Source: Pseudoalteromonas phenolica
Lineage (GTDB): Bacteria > Pseudomonadota > Gammaproteobacteria > Enterobacterales > Alteromonadaceae
Length of the DNA: 64,000 nucleotides
Direction of reading: 5' to 3'
NCBI RefSeq assembly: GCF_005876835.1
Contig: NZ_PPSW01000007.1
Location: forward strand, 1-64,000
Part shown: piece after piece, positions 7,933-16,742 of the stretch
How positions within the stretch are numbered: position 1 is the stretch's first letter
Layout: every line of letters begins with the position of its first letter
The notes under the pieces: model-generated
What the model saw: the letters and a program-made list of their open reading frames with translations, nothing else
What the model was told of the DNA's origin: nothing
Databases searched by the model: none
Translations under genes and position numbers: made by a program

Positions 7933-9312
7933 TTAGTCTCCAAAATCACCAGCGTGACCTGGGAACACCACTGGGCTTTCAAATCCGTCTTTGCTGACAC
8001 TAGCAACACCAAAGAAGTAGTTATCAATCACCACATTTTTCAGCGTATAGCTATCAACTTTGCCAACGAACTTGCTGTATTGCCATTGCGGTGCATCAGT
8101 TAATCGCCAATAAATTTTATAACCTGCTAGCTGTGGGTTTTCTTTGTTATCTGCGAGTTGCCACGACAGTGTGGTGTCGGGCGAAACAGCCCCTTTAATA
8201 CTGACTTGTGCTGGTGGCGTCGGCGCCCAAGCCATACCAGCAAGTGAGACGGCATTGAGCGCGGTTAATTTAGCAGCATAATCGAAGTTGACGCCATCAA
8301 TGGTGTCACCATAGACAATACCGTTTTCGGTGCGTAAATCTTGATGTTGTCGGTTGTAGTTCTCGTTGGTTTCCATAATACGCACACCTGGAAAGCCTAA
8401 ATCGTTAAATGGACGATGGTGTCCGCCACGGCGGAATCTATCTAAACGATACACCACCATGGTATCTAAATTTGGAATGTAACGGTCGGCCATCCAATCT
8501 ATGTAACGGGCCAAATTGCGACTTGGTGAGTCAACTTCGCCACCACGAAAACGACGGTTGCGAATATCGTCTTCGCTTTCTGTTTGTCGGGTACCTTCGG
8601 CGAATATGCGCGCTGTAGTGTTGTTGATCACCCCATTCACGCCTTCAATGTTGCCGATCATGTCGTTATTCAATACCGCCTTTAATCGCCAGCCGTCTGC
8701 CTTTGCTTGCTTAGCCATAATCTTGCCACCGAACAAGCCTTGCTCTTCGCCCGCGAGCGCCGCATAGATAATACTGCCATTAAACTTGTATTTGCTCAGA
8801 ACACGCGCGGCCTCTAGCGTGCCAGCCAAACCCGATGCATTATCGTTTGCACCCGGTGCATCATCGGTGAAGTTCATCACATCCGTGATACGAGAATCTA
8901 TGTCACCCGACATCATCACATAGCGATTGGGGTCTGTTTGTCCACGCTGTACAGCGATAACACTCACCACTTCAGTTGGGTTAGGTATGCGCTTTTCACC
9001 ACTGATAACATCTGATTGGTAATACACCTCTAAGCAGCCACCACAGGCTTTTGAAATAGCTTCAAACTCAGCCTTTATCCAGCGCCTAGCCGCGCCAATA
9101 CCTCGAGTATCCGACTTTGTTTCTGACAACGTATGGCGCGTGCCAAAGCTGACAAGTTTGTTGATGTCTTTTTCAATATTCGCCGCCGATATGGCTTTAT
9201 TGATGTCATGAAGTTTTTGTTGATCGATGTATTCTATTTGCGTGTTTGCATTCACTGTTGTCGCAACCAGACTGAATAACGATGACAGTGCAATGGGTAT
9301 GAAGCTCTTCAT
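7933..9312 (-). CDS. secreted M28 family zinc aminopeptidase-like protein with C-terminal FN3-like domain
   Basis: The 459-residue protein starts with a Sec signal peptide (cleavage likely after ANA, about residue 23). The M28 catalytic core shows APGANDNASG (bridging Asp about 157), GEEQGLFG (Glu 188/189), NNDMIGN (Asp about 217) and a late HHRPFND histidine. At the first zinc-ligand position, usually GHxDS, the sequence is GDIDS, so aspartate replaces histidine near residue 137. M28 enzymes cleave N-terminal residues from peptides using two zinc ions; the substitution could change metal binding. A C-terminal stretch of about 80 residues beginning PPAQVSIKG has a fibronectin-III-like pattern. 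Likely periplasmic or secreted and involved in peptide scavenging. Confidence 0.85.
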   Translation of the reverse strand: MKSFIPIALSSLFSLVATTVNANTQIEYIDQQKLHDINKAISAANIEKDINKLVSFGTRHTLSETKSDTRGIGAARRWIKAEFEAISKACGGCLEVYYQSDVISGEKRIPNPTEVVSVIAVQRGQTDPNRYVMMSGDIDSRITDVMNFTDDAPGANDNASGLAGTLEAARVLSKYKFNGSIIYAALAGEEQGLFGGKIMAKQAKADGWRLKAVLNNDMIGNIEGVNGVINNTTARIFAEGTRQTESEDDIRNRRFRGGEVDSPSRNLARYIDWMADRYIPNLDTMVVYRLDRFRRGGHHRPFNDLGFPGVRIMETNENYNRQHQDLRTENGIVYGDTIDGVNFDYAAKLTALNAVSLAGMAWAPTPPAQVSIKGAVSPDTTLSWQLADNKENPQLAGYKIYWRLTDAPQWQYSKFVGKVDSYTLKNVVIDNYFFGVASVSKDGFESPVVFPGHAGDFGD

Positions 9313-9586
9313 ATATTGTCGCCTTTTTTATTGTTCTAACGTTTAAGTTATGCCTTTAAGACAAGTCTCACAAGTAAAGTTACCTTGCTATACGGTAGGT
9401 TCATCCCGTTCGTTTTCAAAGTGGAAACATTTTATCGATGCACTGTCTGCATCATTTAAAGTTAATAATAAAGGATGTTTTTATATGTATTCTAACGACA
9501 ATAGTTGCAAGTTCTAAAAATTAGGTGCAGATTTAGGAACTTGATAATGATTCTTAATAAACTTTTTGATAGGGCGTTTCTTTTAA

Positions 9587-9808
9587 ATGGCAAAGCAAGT
9601 CTTTAAACCAAGCTCATATTTTTTAGCTGCGTTTTGTTTTTTGGCTTTATTGGTATTCAATATGATTGAAGATAACATTTATAGTGTAATGTTGTTTTTC
9701 TGCTTATTTTTCCTTTCTTTGCTCTTTGGTATTAACCAACGTTTTAACCTACTTAAATTTAAAGAGCAGAAAACGAAAAAGCCCACTACGTTTAACACCT
9801 TTCAATAG
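9587..9808 (+). CDS. small two-helix membrane protein of unknown function
   Basis: The 73-residue product has two hydrophobic segments (about 11-25 and 32-48) separated by the acidic turn NMIEDN, and a basic C-terminal tail. No family is recognised. The ribosome-binding site is weak (GATAGGGCG about 15 bases upstream). The strand agrees with the esterase 120 bp downstream. Composition argues for a real membrane protein, but the call rests on sequence character only. Confidence 0.55.
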   Translation: MAKQVFKPSSYFLAAFCFLALLVFNMIEDNIYSVMLFFCLFFLSLLFGINQRFNLLKFKEQKTKKPTTFNTFQ

Positions 9809-9927
9809 GTGAATAACGTAATCCTAATTGTTGCTTCTTAAAGCAGTCCTTTATATTCTTTTCAATCGTTTACTTGATGTTGCTTATATCTTGTTTAAAG
9901 CAATTTTCTCACAGCTAAGGTTTAAGC

Positions 9928-10533
9928 ATGCCATTTTTGAAAATATTCAGCTTACTTTTCATTTTCTTTTTAACAGGATGCAGTGATGCTCCCAAGCTAA
10001 CCCGTTTACAGCAGCATGATGTTATTCTGGCCTTTGGTGACAGCTTAACGCAAGGTGTTGGGGTGTCTAAGCAATATAGTTATCCAAGCGTGCTTGAGAC
10101 ACTCTCTGGTGTGAAAGTAATCAACGCGGGAATATCTGGAGAAACAACCAGTGAGGGACTAAATCGATTTGCCGATGTCATTGAGCAACATGCACCTGCT
10201 ATTGTCATTTTATTAGAAGGCGGCAATGATATTTTGCAAAATAAGAGCCTCGATGAAACCCAAGCAAATCTCAATCACATGATAGACATAGCGAAAAGCT
10301 ACGGCGTTGAAGTTGTGCTCATTGGTGTGCCTCAAAAAAGTCTTTTTTCGAGCTCCGCGCCGCTTTATCAAGCTCTAGCAGATAAACATCAAATTGTATT
10401 TGAGCCCACATTAATCGCTAAGCTAATGAAAAAGCCATCCATGAAATCTGATTACATTCACTTCAATAGGGCTGGTTATGAAACGATGGCTGAATCAATT
10501 CATCAACTTCTAAAAGACAATGGGGCGTTGTAG
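9928..10533 (+). CDS. SGNH-hydrolase lipoprotein (TesA-like esterase/lysophospholipase L1)
   Basis: The 201-residue protein begins with a lipoprotein signal ending FLTGC (Cys 18). All four SGNH blocks are visible: GDSLTQG (nucleophile Ser about 39), NAGISGETT, GGND and the C-terminal DYIHFNRAGY carrying the Asp and His. The length matches E. coli TesA. TesA is a periplasmic multifunctional esterase, thioesterase and lysophospholipase; this version is predicted to be membrane-anchored by lipidation, which differs from the soluble enzyme. It stands alone and ends near the terminator at 10577. Confidence 0.87.
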   Translation: MPFLKIFSLLFIFFLTGCSDAPKLTRLQQHDVILAFGDSLTQGVGVSKQYSYPSVLETLSGVKVINAGISGETTSEGLNRFADVIEQHAPAIVILLEGGNDILQNKSLDETQANLNHMIDIAKSYGVEVVLIGVPQKSLFSSSAPLYQALADKHQIVFEPTLIAKLMKKPSMKSDYIHFNRAGYETMAESIHQLLKDNGAL

Positions 10534-10576
10534 CCACTAGCTTTTAAACCTGCCGGATTCTAAAAACGACAATAAA

Positions 10577-10599
10577 AAAGGAAGCTTATCGCTCCCTTT
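10577..10599 (-). terminator. terminator of the DUF885 gene
   Basis: Read on the minus strand, AAAGGGAGC pairs with GCTTCCTTT (one G-U pair, five-base loop) and is followed by six T. It lies 18-40 bases past the DUF885 stop codon. Confidence 0.7.
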
Positions 10600-10616
10600 A
10601 ATGGCTGGATTTTGAC

Positions 10617-12479
10617 TTAACTTTTTTGTGCTGTTATCCAAACATCAACATCACTTTCAACAATGGCCAGTGGGCGTGCACCTTTAAGCAAAATCAAATC
10701 ATGAAACGCTTTAATATCAAACTTGTCACCAAGCTCTGTTTTTGCTTTATCGCGCAATTCAACAAACTTAATCATGCCTAGCTTATAACCTAGTGCCTGA
10801 CCCGGCCATGCGATATAACGATCTATTGCCGACACCACATCACTCATCGCTGAGCCCGTCGCTTGGGCGAAGTATTCGATTGCTTGCTGACGCGTCCATC
10901 TTTTGTGGTGCAAACCAGTATCAACCACTAAACGCGCCGCTCGGTAAGCTTCTGCTTGAAGGCGACCTAAGTCACCAAATGGGTCGTTTTCGTACATGCC
11001 CATCTCGTAAGCGACTAGTTCAGAATACAGAGCCCAGCCCTCAATAAAGCCGTTAAATGATGCATTCTGACGCATTAGACCAATATCTGTTTGCAGCATA
11101 TTTAACGCTATTTGGAAGTGATGACCAGGTACAGCCTCATGATAAGTCAGTGTTTTTAAGCCAAAACTTGGGACAGCTTTCATGTCTTTTAGATTAATCG
11201 CAAAAATACCCGGGCGACTACCGTCCAGTGATGGGGCATTGTAGTAACCTCCTGGCGCACCGGCTTCAACAGCTTTAGGAATGCGTTTTACTTCAACCGC
11301 TTGAGGAGGCAAAGATGAGAATAGATTGAGCGCTTTCTCTTCTATGGTTTTAATTTCACCACGTAAAAACGCTAGTAACTCTTCACGGCCTTCATCGCTG
11401 TCAGCAAATAAGAAGCGCGGTTCTTCGCTTAGTTTTTGCATGCGCTCGCCAACTGAGCCTTCTGCATAGCCGTTCGCTATTAAAATCGCATCCATCTGCT
11501 CTGAAATCCGTTTCACTTCAGCTAAACCCACATTATGGATTTCTTCTGCTGTCATAGTTGAGTCGGCTAAATAAGTGATCTCATGTTGATAAAACGCTTC
11601 ACCGTTTGGCTGTGCCCAAATGCCTACTTTTGTCGGCGCAGTTGCCTCAAGGGCTTGCATATCTTTACTTACTTTAGCAAAAGCAGGATAAATCTCAGAC
11701 TCAACAATATTTGCCGCTTTTTTAACTAAAACTGCTTTGGTTTTATCATCAAGCGTATTGAGCTCATTAAGTTTCTCAGCAAAACTACTCACCAATGGGT
11801 GTTCAGATGCATCTGGCGCTGTGAAATTATTTAAATATCCTAAGGTGTTTGGGAAAAGTGGTTTAGGTAAGATAATGCCTTTGCTAGCATCATCTGCCAC
11901 CTTGCTGCGTACTTGCTCTGTTAGAATTGCAAACGCAGATAAACGCTTAAGATAATCCGTGGCATCTTTTTCTGACGTAACACCATGCTGATCTTTTAGT
12001 ATATTTGGAATATCAATTAATGGGCCTGAGATTTGATTTACCACATACGGTAAATGCCCGCCCCACGTATCAATATAACCACCACTGAACTGCTTTTCAC
12101 CCGCATAATAACGAGCTATCACTTCATTTACGGCAACATGTAAGCGGTCTTTCTCAGAGAGGTTTTTACTCTGTAATGCGTTAAGTTGCTCCGCCGCTTT
12201 GTCCATATCAATTTGCAGGGCTTGCATGCCTGCCAATGAGTAATTTGGTAAACGATTTGCGTACTGACCAAACTCAGCACTATCAAGTTTTAAAGACGTT
12301 GCTAAAGCAGGTTGATGATTGATGAAGTTTTTCGTGTAGGTATTAACCACGCTGTCAACTTCAGCTCGACTTACTTGAGCTTGTTGCGCCGCTACTGACT
12401 TTGTTTTTTGTGTTGTTTCAGTAGAGCAACCGGCGAGTACCGCACAAACGGCAAGTGCAGTTAGGGTTTGTTTGATCAT
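10617..12479 (-). CDS. DUF885 family lipoprotein, probable metallopeptidase
   Basis: The protein is about 620 residues. The start is placed at the ATG at 12477-12479, giving MIKQTLTAL and a lipobox LAGC; GGAG lies six bases upstream, inside the longer TTG-initiated reading. The DUF885 signature YHEAVPGHHFQIAL near residue 450 supplies a His-Glu-(5)-His-type metal-binding motif, followed by SFNGFIEGWALYSE. The family is found in many secreted or lipoprotein bacterial proteins thought to be zinc-dependent carboxypeptidases, but biochemical evidence is limited. The mature protein would be anchored to a membrane facing the periplasm or exterior. It ends just before a good terminator. Confidence 0.88.
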   Translation of the reverse strand: MIKQTLTALAVCAVLAGCSTETTQKTKSVAAQQAQVSRAEVDSVVNTYTKNFINHQPALATSLKLDSAEFGQYANRLPNYSLAGMQALQIDMDKAAEQLNALQSKNLSEKDRLHVAVNEVIARYYAGEKQFSGGYIDTWGGHLPYVVNQISGPLIDIPNILKDQHGVTSEKDATDYLKRLSAFAILTEQVRSKVADDASKGIILPKPLFPNTLGYLNNFTAPDASEHPLVSSFAEKLNELNTLDDKTKAVLVKKAANIVESEIYPAFAKVSKDMQALEATAPTKVGIWAQPNGEAFYQHEITYLADSTMTAEEIHNVGLAEVKRISEQMDAILIANGYAEGSVGERMQKLSEEPRFLFADSDEGREELLAFLRGEIKTIEEKALNLFSSLPPQAVEVKRIPKAVEAGAPGGYYNAPSLDGSRPGIFAINLKDMKAVPSFGLKTLTYHEAVPGHHFQIALNMLQTDIGLMRQNASFNGFIEGWALYSELVAYEMGMYENDPFGDLGRLQAEAYRAARLVVDTGLHHKRWTRQQAIEYFAQATGSAMSDVVSAIDRYIAWPGQALGYKLGMIKFVELRDKAKTELGDKFDIKAFHDLILLKGARPLAIVESDVDVWITAQKS

Positions 12480-12641
12480 ATTTGGCTCCAAGGTATTCTC
12501 ATCAATATCCAGATTTTATTTGCCTGTGAATATTGGTCATTTTTATTATTTAGCTCACTTTGCACATTGTATACAATTAAAGTCGTTGTGCTAGTACAAT
12601 AAGAAAGTACTTGTTGCTTTTTTGCCTATTGAAAAACAGTT

Positions 12642-12802
12642 ATACCAGCCCTCTTAATTAAGCGCTCTTTTTGAGGCAAGGAAAACTGCTCGATAGCACG
12701 GCTAAGATTTTGCTGTTTAGTTGTTCTAAATAAAAAATTTTTAACAAAGCTAGCGTCAGTTTTAGTCCCTCAAAATGATTGAGTATTATTGAGGGTTGGT
12801 AT
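12642..12802. mobile_element. MITE-like palindromic element
   Basis: A 161-bp segment is bounded by ATACCAGCCCTC on the left and GAGGGTTGGTAT on the right, which are inverted copies with one mismatch. A second inner inverted pair (TTTTGAGGCAAGGAAAACTG against CAGTTTTAGTCCCTCAAAA) makes most of the unit a long imperfect hairpin. There is no coding frame. The right end recurs at window position 1, so it is dispersed. This fits a non-autonomous miniature transposable element, probably mobilised in trans; no clear target duplication beyond TA/TTA is seen. Confidence 0.72.
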
Positions 12803-12852
12803 TAAAATAGCGCTCTATCAACTTAACGAGATTGGCTACATACGCCCCAACT

Positions 12853-13020
12853 ATGAATAGACGTAAAAAAATCTACGAAAAGCTAAAGAAGAAAGACAAA
12901 AAAGCAAATGAAAAATTGCATAAGAGCAATAAACCAAAGTACATTTCTAAAGCTGAACGTGCCAAGTTAGAAGCCGAACAACAAGCTCAAACTGACAGTT
13001 CAACAGAAATTTGCGATTAG
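12853..13020 (+). CDS. DUF2986 small basic protein
   Basis: The 55-residue protein MNRRKKIYEKLKKKDKKANE... begins exactly like DUF2986 members, and I set the start at this ATG rather than the upstream TTG at 12832, which would add seven residues not expected in the family. It is highly charged with a predicted helix and a lysine-rich N-terminus, and nothing is known of its role. No clear ribosome-binding site is present. It follows the MITE-like element by 50 bp, which may supply or disturb its promoter. Confidence 0.75.
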   Translation: MNRRKKIYEKLKKKDKKANEKLHKSNKPKYISKAERAKLEAEQQAQTDSSTEICD

Positions 13021-13088
13021 CAGTCATTCCTGTTTAATATGCCCTAATCAAAATACGTTTTATGCTGCTTTTAAGGATGAATAGCACA

Positions 13089-14189
13089 ATGAAGTTTAGC
13101 CTCTTTTCTTTTACTTTTTTACTTATCACACTTGCATCTACCTCAGGGTGTAACAGTACTTTAGGGCTAAAAAAACAACAAACTAATCGTGCGCCTCACT
13201 GGTTTATCAAACCAGTTCATAATCAAATCATCGGATTTATTGGTGCAGCAGCAAAGTATGACAGCCTAGGTAGAATTAATATCTCTGGCAGCAGAAAAGC
13301 AGCCTTAGTCAAATTACAAAGCCATCATCAATTCGCTCTAACAGAGATAGACGCTAAGCAACTTGCAAATACCGCTAAGCTCCTATTACCTTCAGGAAAC
13401 ACAGTGCGGTTTATGCCTGAGTTTTTCTATCAAGGGGTTATTTATAGTTACGCAACATTAGAGCAAGATGCTTTTGCCTTGAGCCAACAACAGACCCTCA
13501 CAAATTTATCCATGTGCCAATTTAAGCAATGTAATCCAACATGGCTATGTGATGAGCAAGCAAACACCATTACTGGCGTAAGTTTTTATACCAGCTCACC
13601 CCATCAGCAGCTTTCAATGGCGCAACAAAATGCCAACTTAATCGCTAATTTACTAAGCAATAGCCAAGTACGTGCAACTGAATTTATCAGCCAATCTTCG
13701 GACTCTAACTCAAATCGACACACTGTCAGTTTCAATCAGCAAAGTGATGTGAAAGCAAAGGTGGACCAGCATCATGGTATGATTTTAAATGAACTCTGTG
13801 AGTATCATGGCACGCTGATCGGTAATTTTGTATTGCCCATTAATTCAATTGAACTAGAAGAGAATTGGCAATCTCAAGCTATTTACCAAGACCGTAGTTT
13901 GATCCAAGGCAGCTTTGGTCATGATGGCGCTATCTCGTCAGATTTTTTACTCAGTACAGCCATAGAGTTAGCGATTAAAGACGCCTTAATAGAGTTAGCT
14001 AAAATCAAAGGGATCGCCATTGAAAATAACAGCAGCTTGTCATTTAGCGATGGATTTTATTTTCTCTCGAAAAGTAAAATGACAGTCAATGAGCAGGTCT
14101 CAGGGCAACTCCTCGATATCAAAATCAGCTATAAAAAAGAGAACCCTATTGTGAACGTATGGGTACTTGAAGCGAATAAGCAACTTTAA
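13089..14189 (+). CDS. LPP20-like lipoprotein
   Basis: Starting at the ATG at 13089 (AAGGATG about eight bases upstream) rather than at 13062, the 366-residue product has a lipoprotein signal ending STSGC. The N-terminal portion APHWFIKPVHNQIIGFIGAA followed by SRKAALVKL resembles LPP20 domains; a second region with AIELAIKDALIELAKIKGI repeats the same pattern, so there may be two LPP20-like modules. LPP20 proteins are outer-membrane lipoproteins of unclear function, often near flagellar or export genes, which are not visible here. Four cysteines occur mid-protein (MCQFKQCN, WLCDE). Confidence 0.62.
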   Translation: MKFSLFSFTFLLITLASTSGCNSTLGLKKQQTNRAPHWFIKPVHNQIIGFIGAAAKYDSLGRINISGSRKAALVKLQSHHQFALTEIDAKQLANTAKLLLPSGNTVRFMPEFFYQGVIYSYATLEQDAFALSQQQTLTNLSMCQFKQCNPTWLCDEQANTITGVSFYTSSPHQQLSMAQQNANLIANLLSNSQVRATEFISQSSDSNSNRHTVSFNQQSDVKAKVDQHHGMILNELCEYHGTLIGNFVLPINSIELEENWQSQAIYQDRSLIQGSFGHDGAISSDFLLSTAIELAIKDALIELAKIKGIAIENNSSLSFSDGFYFLSKSKMTVNEQVSGQLLDIKISYKKENPIVNVWVLEANKQL

Positions 14190-14225
14190 ACTCAGTGTAG
14201 TGCCAGCTAAATTGCACACCAAAAT

Positions 14226-14299
14226 GTAACTAAAGTCGGTTACATTTGAACAAGTAACCAAATTAAGTTACATTAAATCAAGTTACTCATTTTGGTTAC
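14226..14299 (+). promoter_or_regulatory. three operator units at an exact 28-bp period
   Basis: GTAAC/GTTAC half-sites start at 14226, 14239, 14254, 14267, 14282 and 14295. Spacing alternates 13 and 15 bases, so the unit half-site-N8-half-site repeats every 28 bp. The first two units are inverted repeats (GTAAC-N8-GTTAC); the third is GTTAC-N8-GTTAC. They cover the probable promoter and end five bases before the annotated SatD-like start codon. Confidence 0.75.
14246..14274 (+). promoter_or_regulatory. probable sigma-70 promoter of the satD-like/DUF3307 pair
   Basis: TTGAAC (14246-14251) and TACATT (14269-14274) are separated by 17 bases, each matching the consensus at four of six positions. 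The second operator unit (14254-14271) covers the spacer and enters the -10 box, suggesting repression. Confidence 0.5.
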
Positions 14300-14304
14300 T
14301 TCTC

Positions 14305-14934
14305 ATGCCGATTTCACAAGAAAACTATATGGGTGTGATCACCGCCGACATTGTGAACTCACAATCACTCTGTCAAAGTGATTATGAGCAATTGCTTGTT
14401 CAATTAAAGTATTACCTGAGCGCTTTAAGAGCTGAATTTTCCGCCGAGTTTCATATTTTCCGTGGTGATAGCTTTCAAATAGCCCTGCCAAAAGCAAAAG
14501 CCTTATTCAAACAGGCCATTGCGGTAAGGCTATTCTTTATACAACAAGGTTTAGATGTAAAAGTGAGCCTCGCTCAAGGACAAATTAAGTTATCACAAGG
14601 TGGGCTTGCCACCGCAACGGGTGAAGCATTGGTAAAAGCAGGTCATGGTCTTGATAACATCAAACATCAACGTTTGGTCTATAACAATACCTGCAACGAA
14701 AGCTTTTTACTGAATATTCAATTTATTGACTTATTGCTGAGTAAATTAAGCCGTAAACAAGCCCAAGCACTACTTTTATATCTACAACAAGATAAACCTG
14801 AACATGCGCAGCTTGCTGGTCAACTCAGTACTAGCCGGGCAAATGTGACAAAATTGCTTAATTTAGCTAACTACACCTTAATTGATGCGTTTATCACCTT
14901 GAGCGAGTCTTATATTTTCAGCAAGGAGACGTAA
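14305..14934 (+). CDS. SatD-like protein with C-terminal DNA-binding-like region
   Basis: The 209-residue protein begins with MGVITADIVNSQS near residue 9, the characteristic opening of SatD-family proteins, followed by a FHIFRGDSFQIAL segment. The C-terminal part from about 150 (LSRKQAQALLLYLQQ, then QLAGQLSTSRANVTKLL) looks like a helix-turn-helix. The start at 14305 lacks a Shine-Dalgarno site and touches the operator array; ATG at 14329 is a real alternative and fits the family better. It is followed after one base by the DUF3307 gene, so they form an operon. The likely role is a sensor-regulator for the pair, probably autoregulated through the GTAAC sites. SatD in streptococci is linked to acid and secretion stress, but equivalence is not assumed. 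Confidence 0.72.
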   Translation: MPISQENYMGVITADIVNSQSLCQSDYEQLLVQLKYYLSALRAEFSAEFHIFRGDSFQIALPKAKALFKQAIAVRLFFIQQGLDVKVSLAQGQIKLSQGGLATATGEALVKAGHGLDNIKHQRLVYNNTCNESFLLNIQFIDLLLSKLSRKQAQALLLYLQQDKPEHAQLAGQLSTSRANVTKLLNLANYTLIDAFITLSESYIFSKET

Positions 14935-14935
14935 T

Positions 14936-15679
14936 ATGGCTGAATGGCAAACACTTTTATTATGGCTAGTCATTGGCCATGTTATCGCCGACTTTTATCT
15001 ACAACCCATGAGCTGGGTACATGACAGAAATAATCGGCACTTTAAATCTACTAAAGTCGTTTGGCACAGTTTAGTGCATGGTGTACTTGCATTTATTGCA
15101 CTGGCAATATGGCAACACAACTATGACTTTGGGGTCGGTAGTGCAGCTTTTGGTTATGCGACGCTTGTGACTATTAGCCACTATTTAATTGATATCGGTA
15201 AATCATATTCGAGTAAGGGAGTGATACCGTTTTTACTCGACCAACTCGCGCATTTATTAGTCATTTTACTCATAACTTTTAATTTATCTGAGCCATTCCA
15301 TATAAGTGAGCAGTTACTCTCATTCATTAGCACACCGAGTAATCTCATCATTGGGCTTGGCTATTTATTGGTCCTGACACCAGCCTCTGTGATGATCAGA
15401 ATGCTACTTGAGCGCTGGGCATACATGGGGAATGAAGAAGAAAGCTTACCGCAAGCGGGTAATTTAATCGGGCAACTTGAGCGAGTGCTTTTATTAACTT
15501 GTATTCTGATTGATAGCTGGGCGGCTGTTGGCTTTATTTTAGCGGCTAAATCAGTATTTCGTTTTGGCGATCTAACCGCAAGTAAAGACAGAAAGCTCAC
15601 TGAATATGTGATGCTAGGTACCCTCGTAAGTATATTGGTTACCTTGAGCGTGGCAGGATTAATAACAACTTTCTTATAG
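14936..15679 (+). CDS. DUF3307 integral membrane protein
   Basis: The 247-residue protein has six or seven predicted helices and the DUF3307 signature: IGHVIADFYLQP near the N-terminus, then WHSLVHGVLAF and ISHYLIDIGKSY with conserved histidine and aspartate residues inside the membrane. These intramembrane His/Asp residues suggest metal or proton chemistry, but no function is established. The gene starts one base after the SatD-like stop, with AAGGAG just upstream of ATG, indicating coupled expression. The SatD-like/DUF3307 pairing is, as I recall, recurrent in bacteria, supporting a functional link. Confidence 0.8.
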   Translation: MAEWQTLLLWLVIGHVIADFYLQPMSWVHDRNNRHFKSTKVVWHSLVHGVLAFIALAIWQHNYDFGVGSAAFGYATLVTISHYLIDIGKSYSSKGVIPFLLDQLAHLLVILLITFNLSEPFHISEQLLSFISTPSNLIIGLGYLLVLTPASVMIRMLLERWAYMGNEEESLPQAGNLIGQLERVLLLTCILIDSWAAVGFILAAKSVFRFGDLTASKDRKLTEYVMLGTLVSILVTLSVAGLITTFL

Positions 15680-15780
15680 TCTTATAACCTAGCTCAAAGA
15701 ATAATGTGAAAAAAACAAAAAGCAGACGAAGTAAACGTTTTAATAAACTATGATTAAACAAATTATAGTAAGGCTACTCT

Positions 15781-16554
15781 ATGCTTGTAAGAATTTTCAC
15801 TTTTTGTTTTTTTCTAATAGGAATACACGCTCACGTTAATGCCAAACCGAACTGCCAAAGCATCACCATGTCGGCGCATCCAAATTACCCTCCTTTTCAT
15901 TGGCGCAGTGGCAACACCCTAACAGGTGCATCTATTGAACTAAGTGAACATATATTTTCAGAATTAGGCGTAAAGGCACATGTTGTTTATATGGGGCCTT
16001 GGAAAAGGGTTCTAAAAAGCGCCAAAGATGACAAAATAGACTTTATACCCGCTCTGAAAAAAACGTCTGAAAGAAGGGCATATTTAGAATTTACAGAAGA
16101 GAGCTTTGCGGCTAACCCAGTTGCTGTGTTTACTCGAAAAGGAGAAATAGCGCAACTCAATGGTCTGTGGCAACTATCGAATAGTCACGGCAGCATAAAT
16201 GCAGGGGATAGACATGGTGAACAGATAGATACTTTTCTAAAACAACAACACAATATTCAGCAGATCCATGGTATTACTCAGAACTTTCAAATGTTAAAGA
16301 TGAAACGAGTTGATTATGTGCTCACAGGTTTACTATCTGCCCAAAGTTATTTAAAAAGCAACGCGTTAGAAAATCAATTTGATGTTGTATTAAAGCTAAA
16401 TAACTATGATGTACACAATGCCTTTACTCTACACTTTTCAAAAAAATGCCCGGAAGTAGTAAAACAGTTCAACTTACGCCTTCGTGAATTAAAACAACAA
16501 AACAAGATCACACCAGTACTGCAAGATTATCAACAGGTATGGTTATCTCTCTGA
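15781..16554 (+). CDS. periplasmic solute-binding protein, family 3
   Basis: The 257-residue protein has a cleavable signal peptide (VNA-KPN, about residue 22) and the family 3 fold pattern: SAHPNYPPFHWRSG, GASIELSEHIFSELG, then MGPWKRVLKSAKDDKIDFIPALKKTSERRAYLEF. No permease gene is adjacent. Such orphan proteins in marine Gammaproteobacteria often act in sensing or are remnants of ABC systems; the ligand (amino acid-like) is unknown. AAGG lies at suitable distance upstream of the ATG. It stands alone, ahead of the collagenase. Confidence 0.85.
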   Translation: MLVRIFTFCFFLIGIHAHVNAKPNCQSITMSAHPNYPPFHWRSGNTLTGASIELSEHIFSELGVKAHVVYMGPWKRVLKSAKDDKIDFIPALKKTSERRAYLEFTEESFAANPVAVFTRKGEIAQLNGLWQLSNSHGSINAGDRHGEQIDTFLKQQHNIQQIHGITQNFQMLKMKRVDYVLTGLLSAQSYLKSNALENQFDVVLKLNNYDVHNAFTLHFSKKCPEVVKQFNLRLRELKQQNKITPVLQDYQQVWLSL

Positions 16555-16742
16555 TAAAAATCAGCGTTCTACCTCTTAATTTAATCCCAAATTTACTATC
16601 TAAAAACACTGAAACCCTTTGCTTTCAGAGCATTGCCTTATAATAAAAACACAACAACTGTATACAATATATATTATTCATGTTAAAAATTTACCCCTCT
16701 TTAACATCAAGCACTAAAAAACAACAAAAAAGAGAGCTAAAA

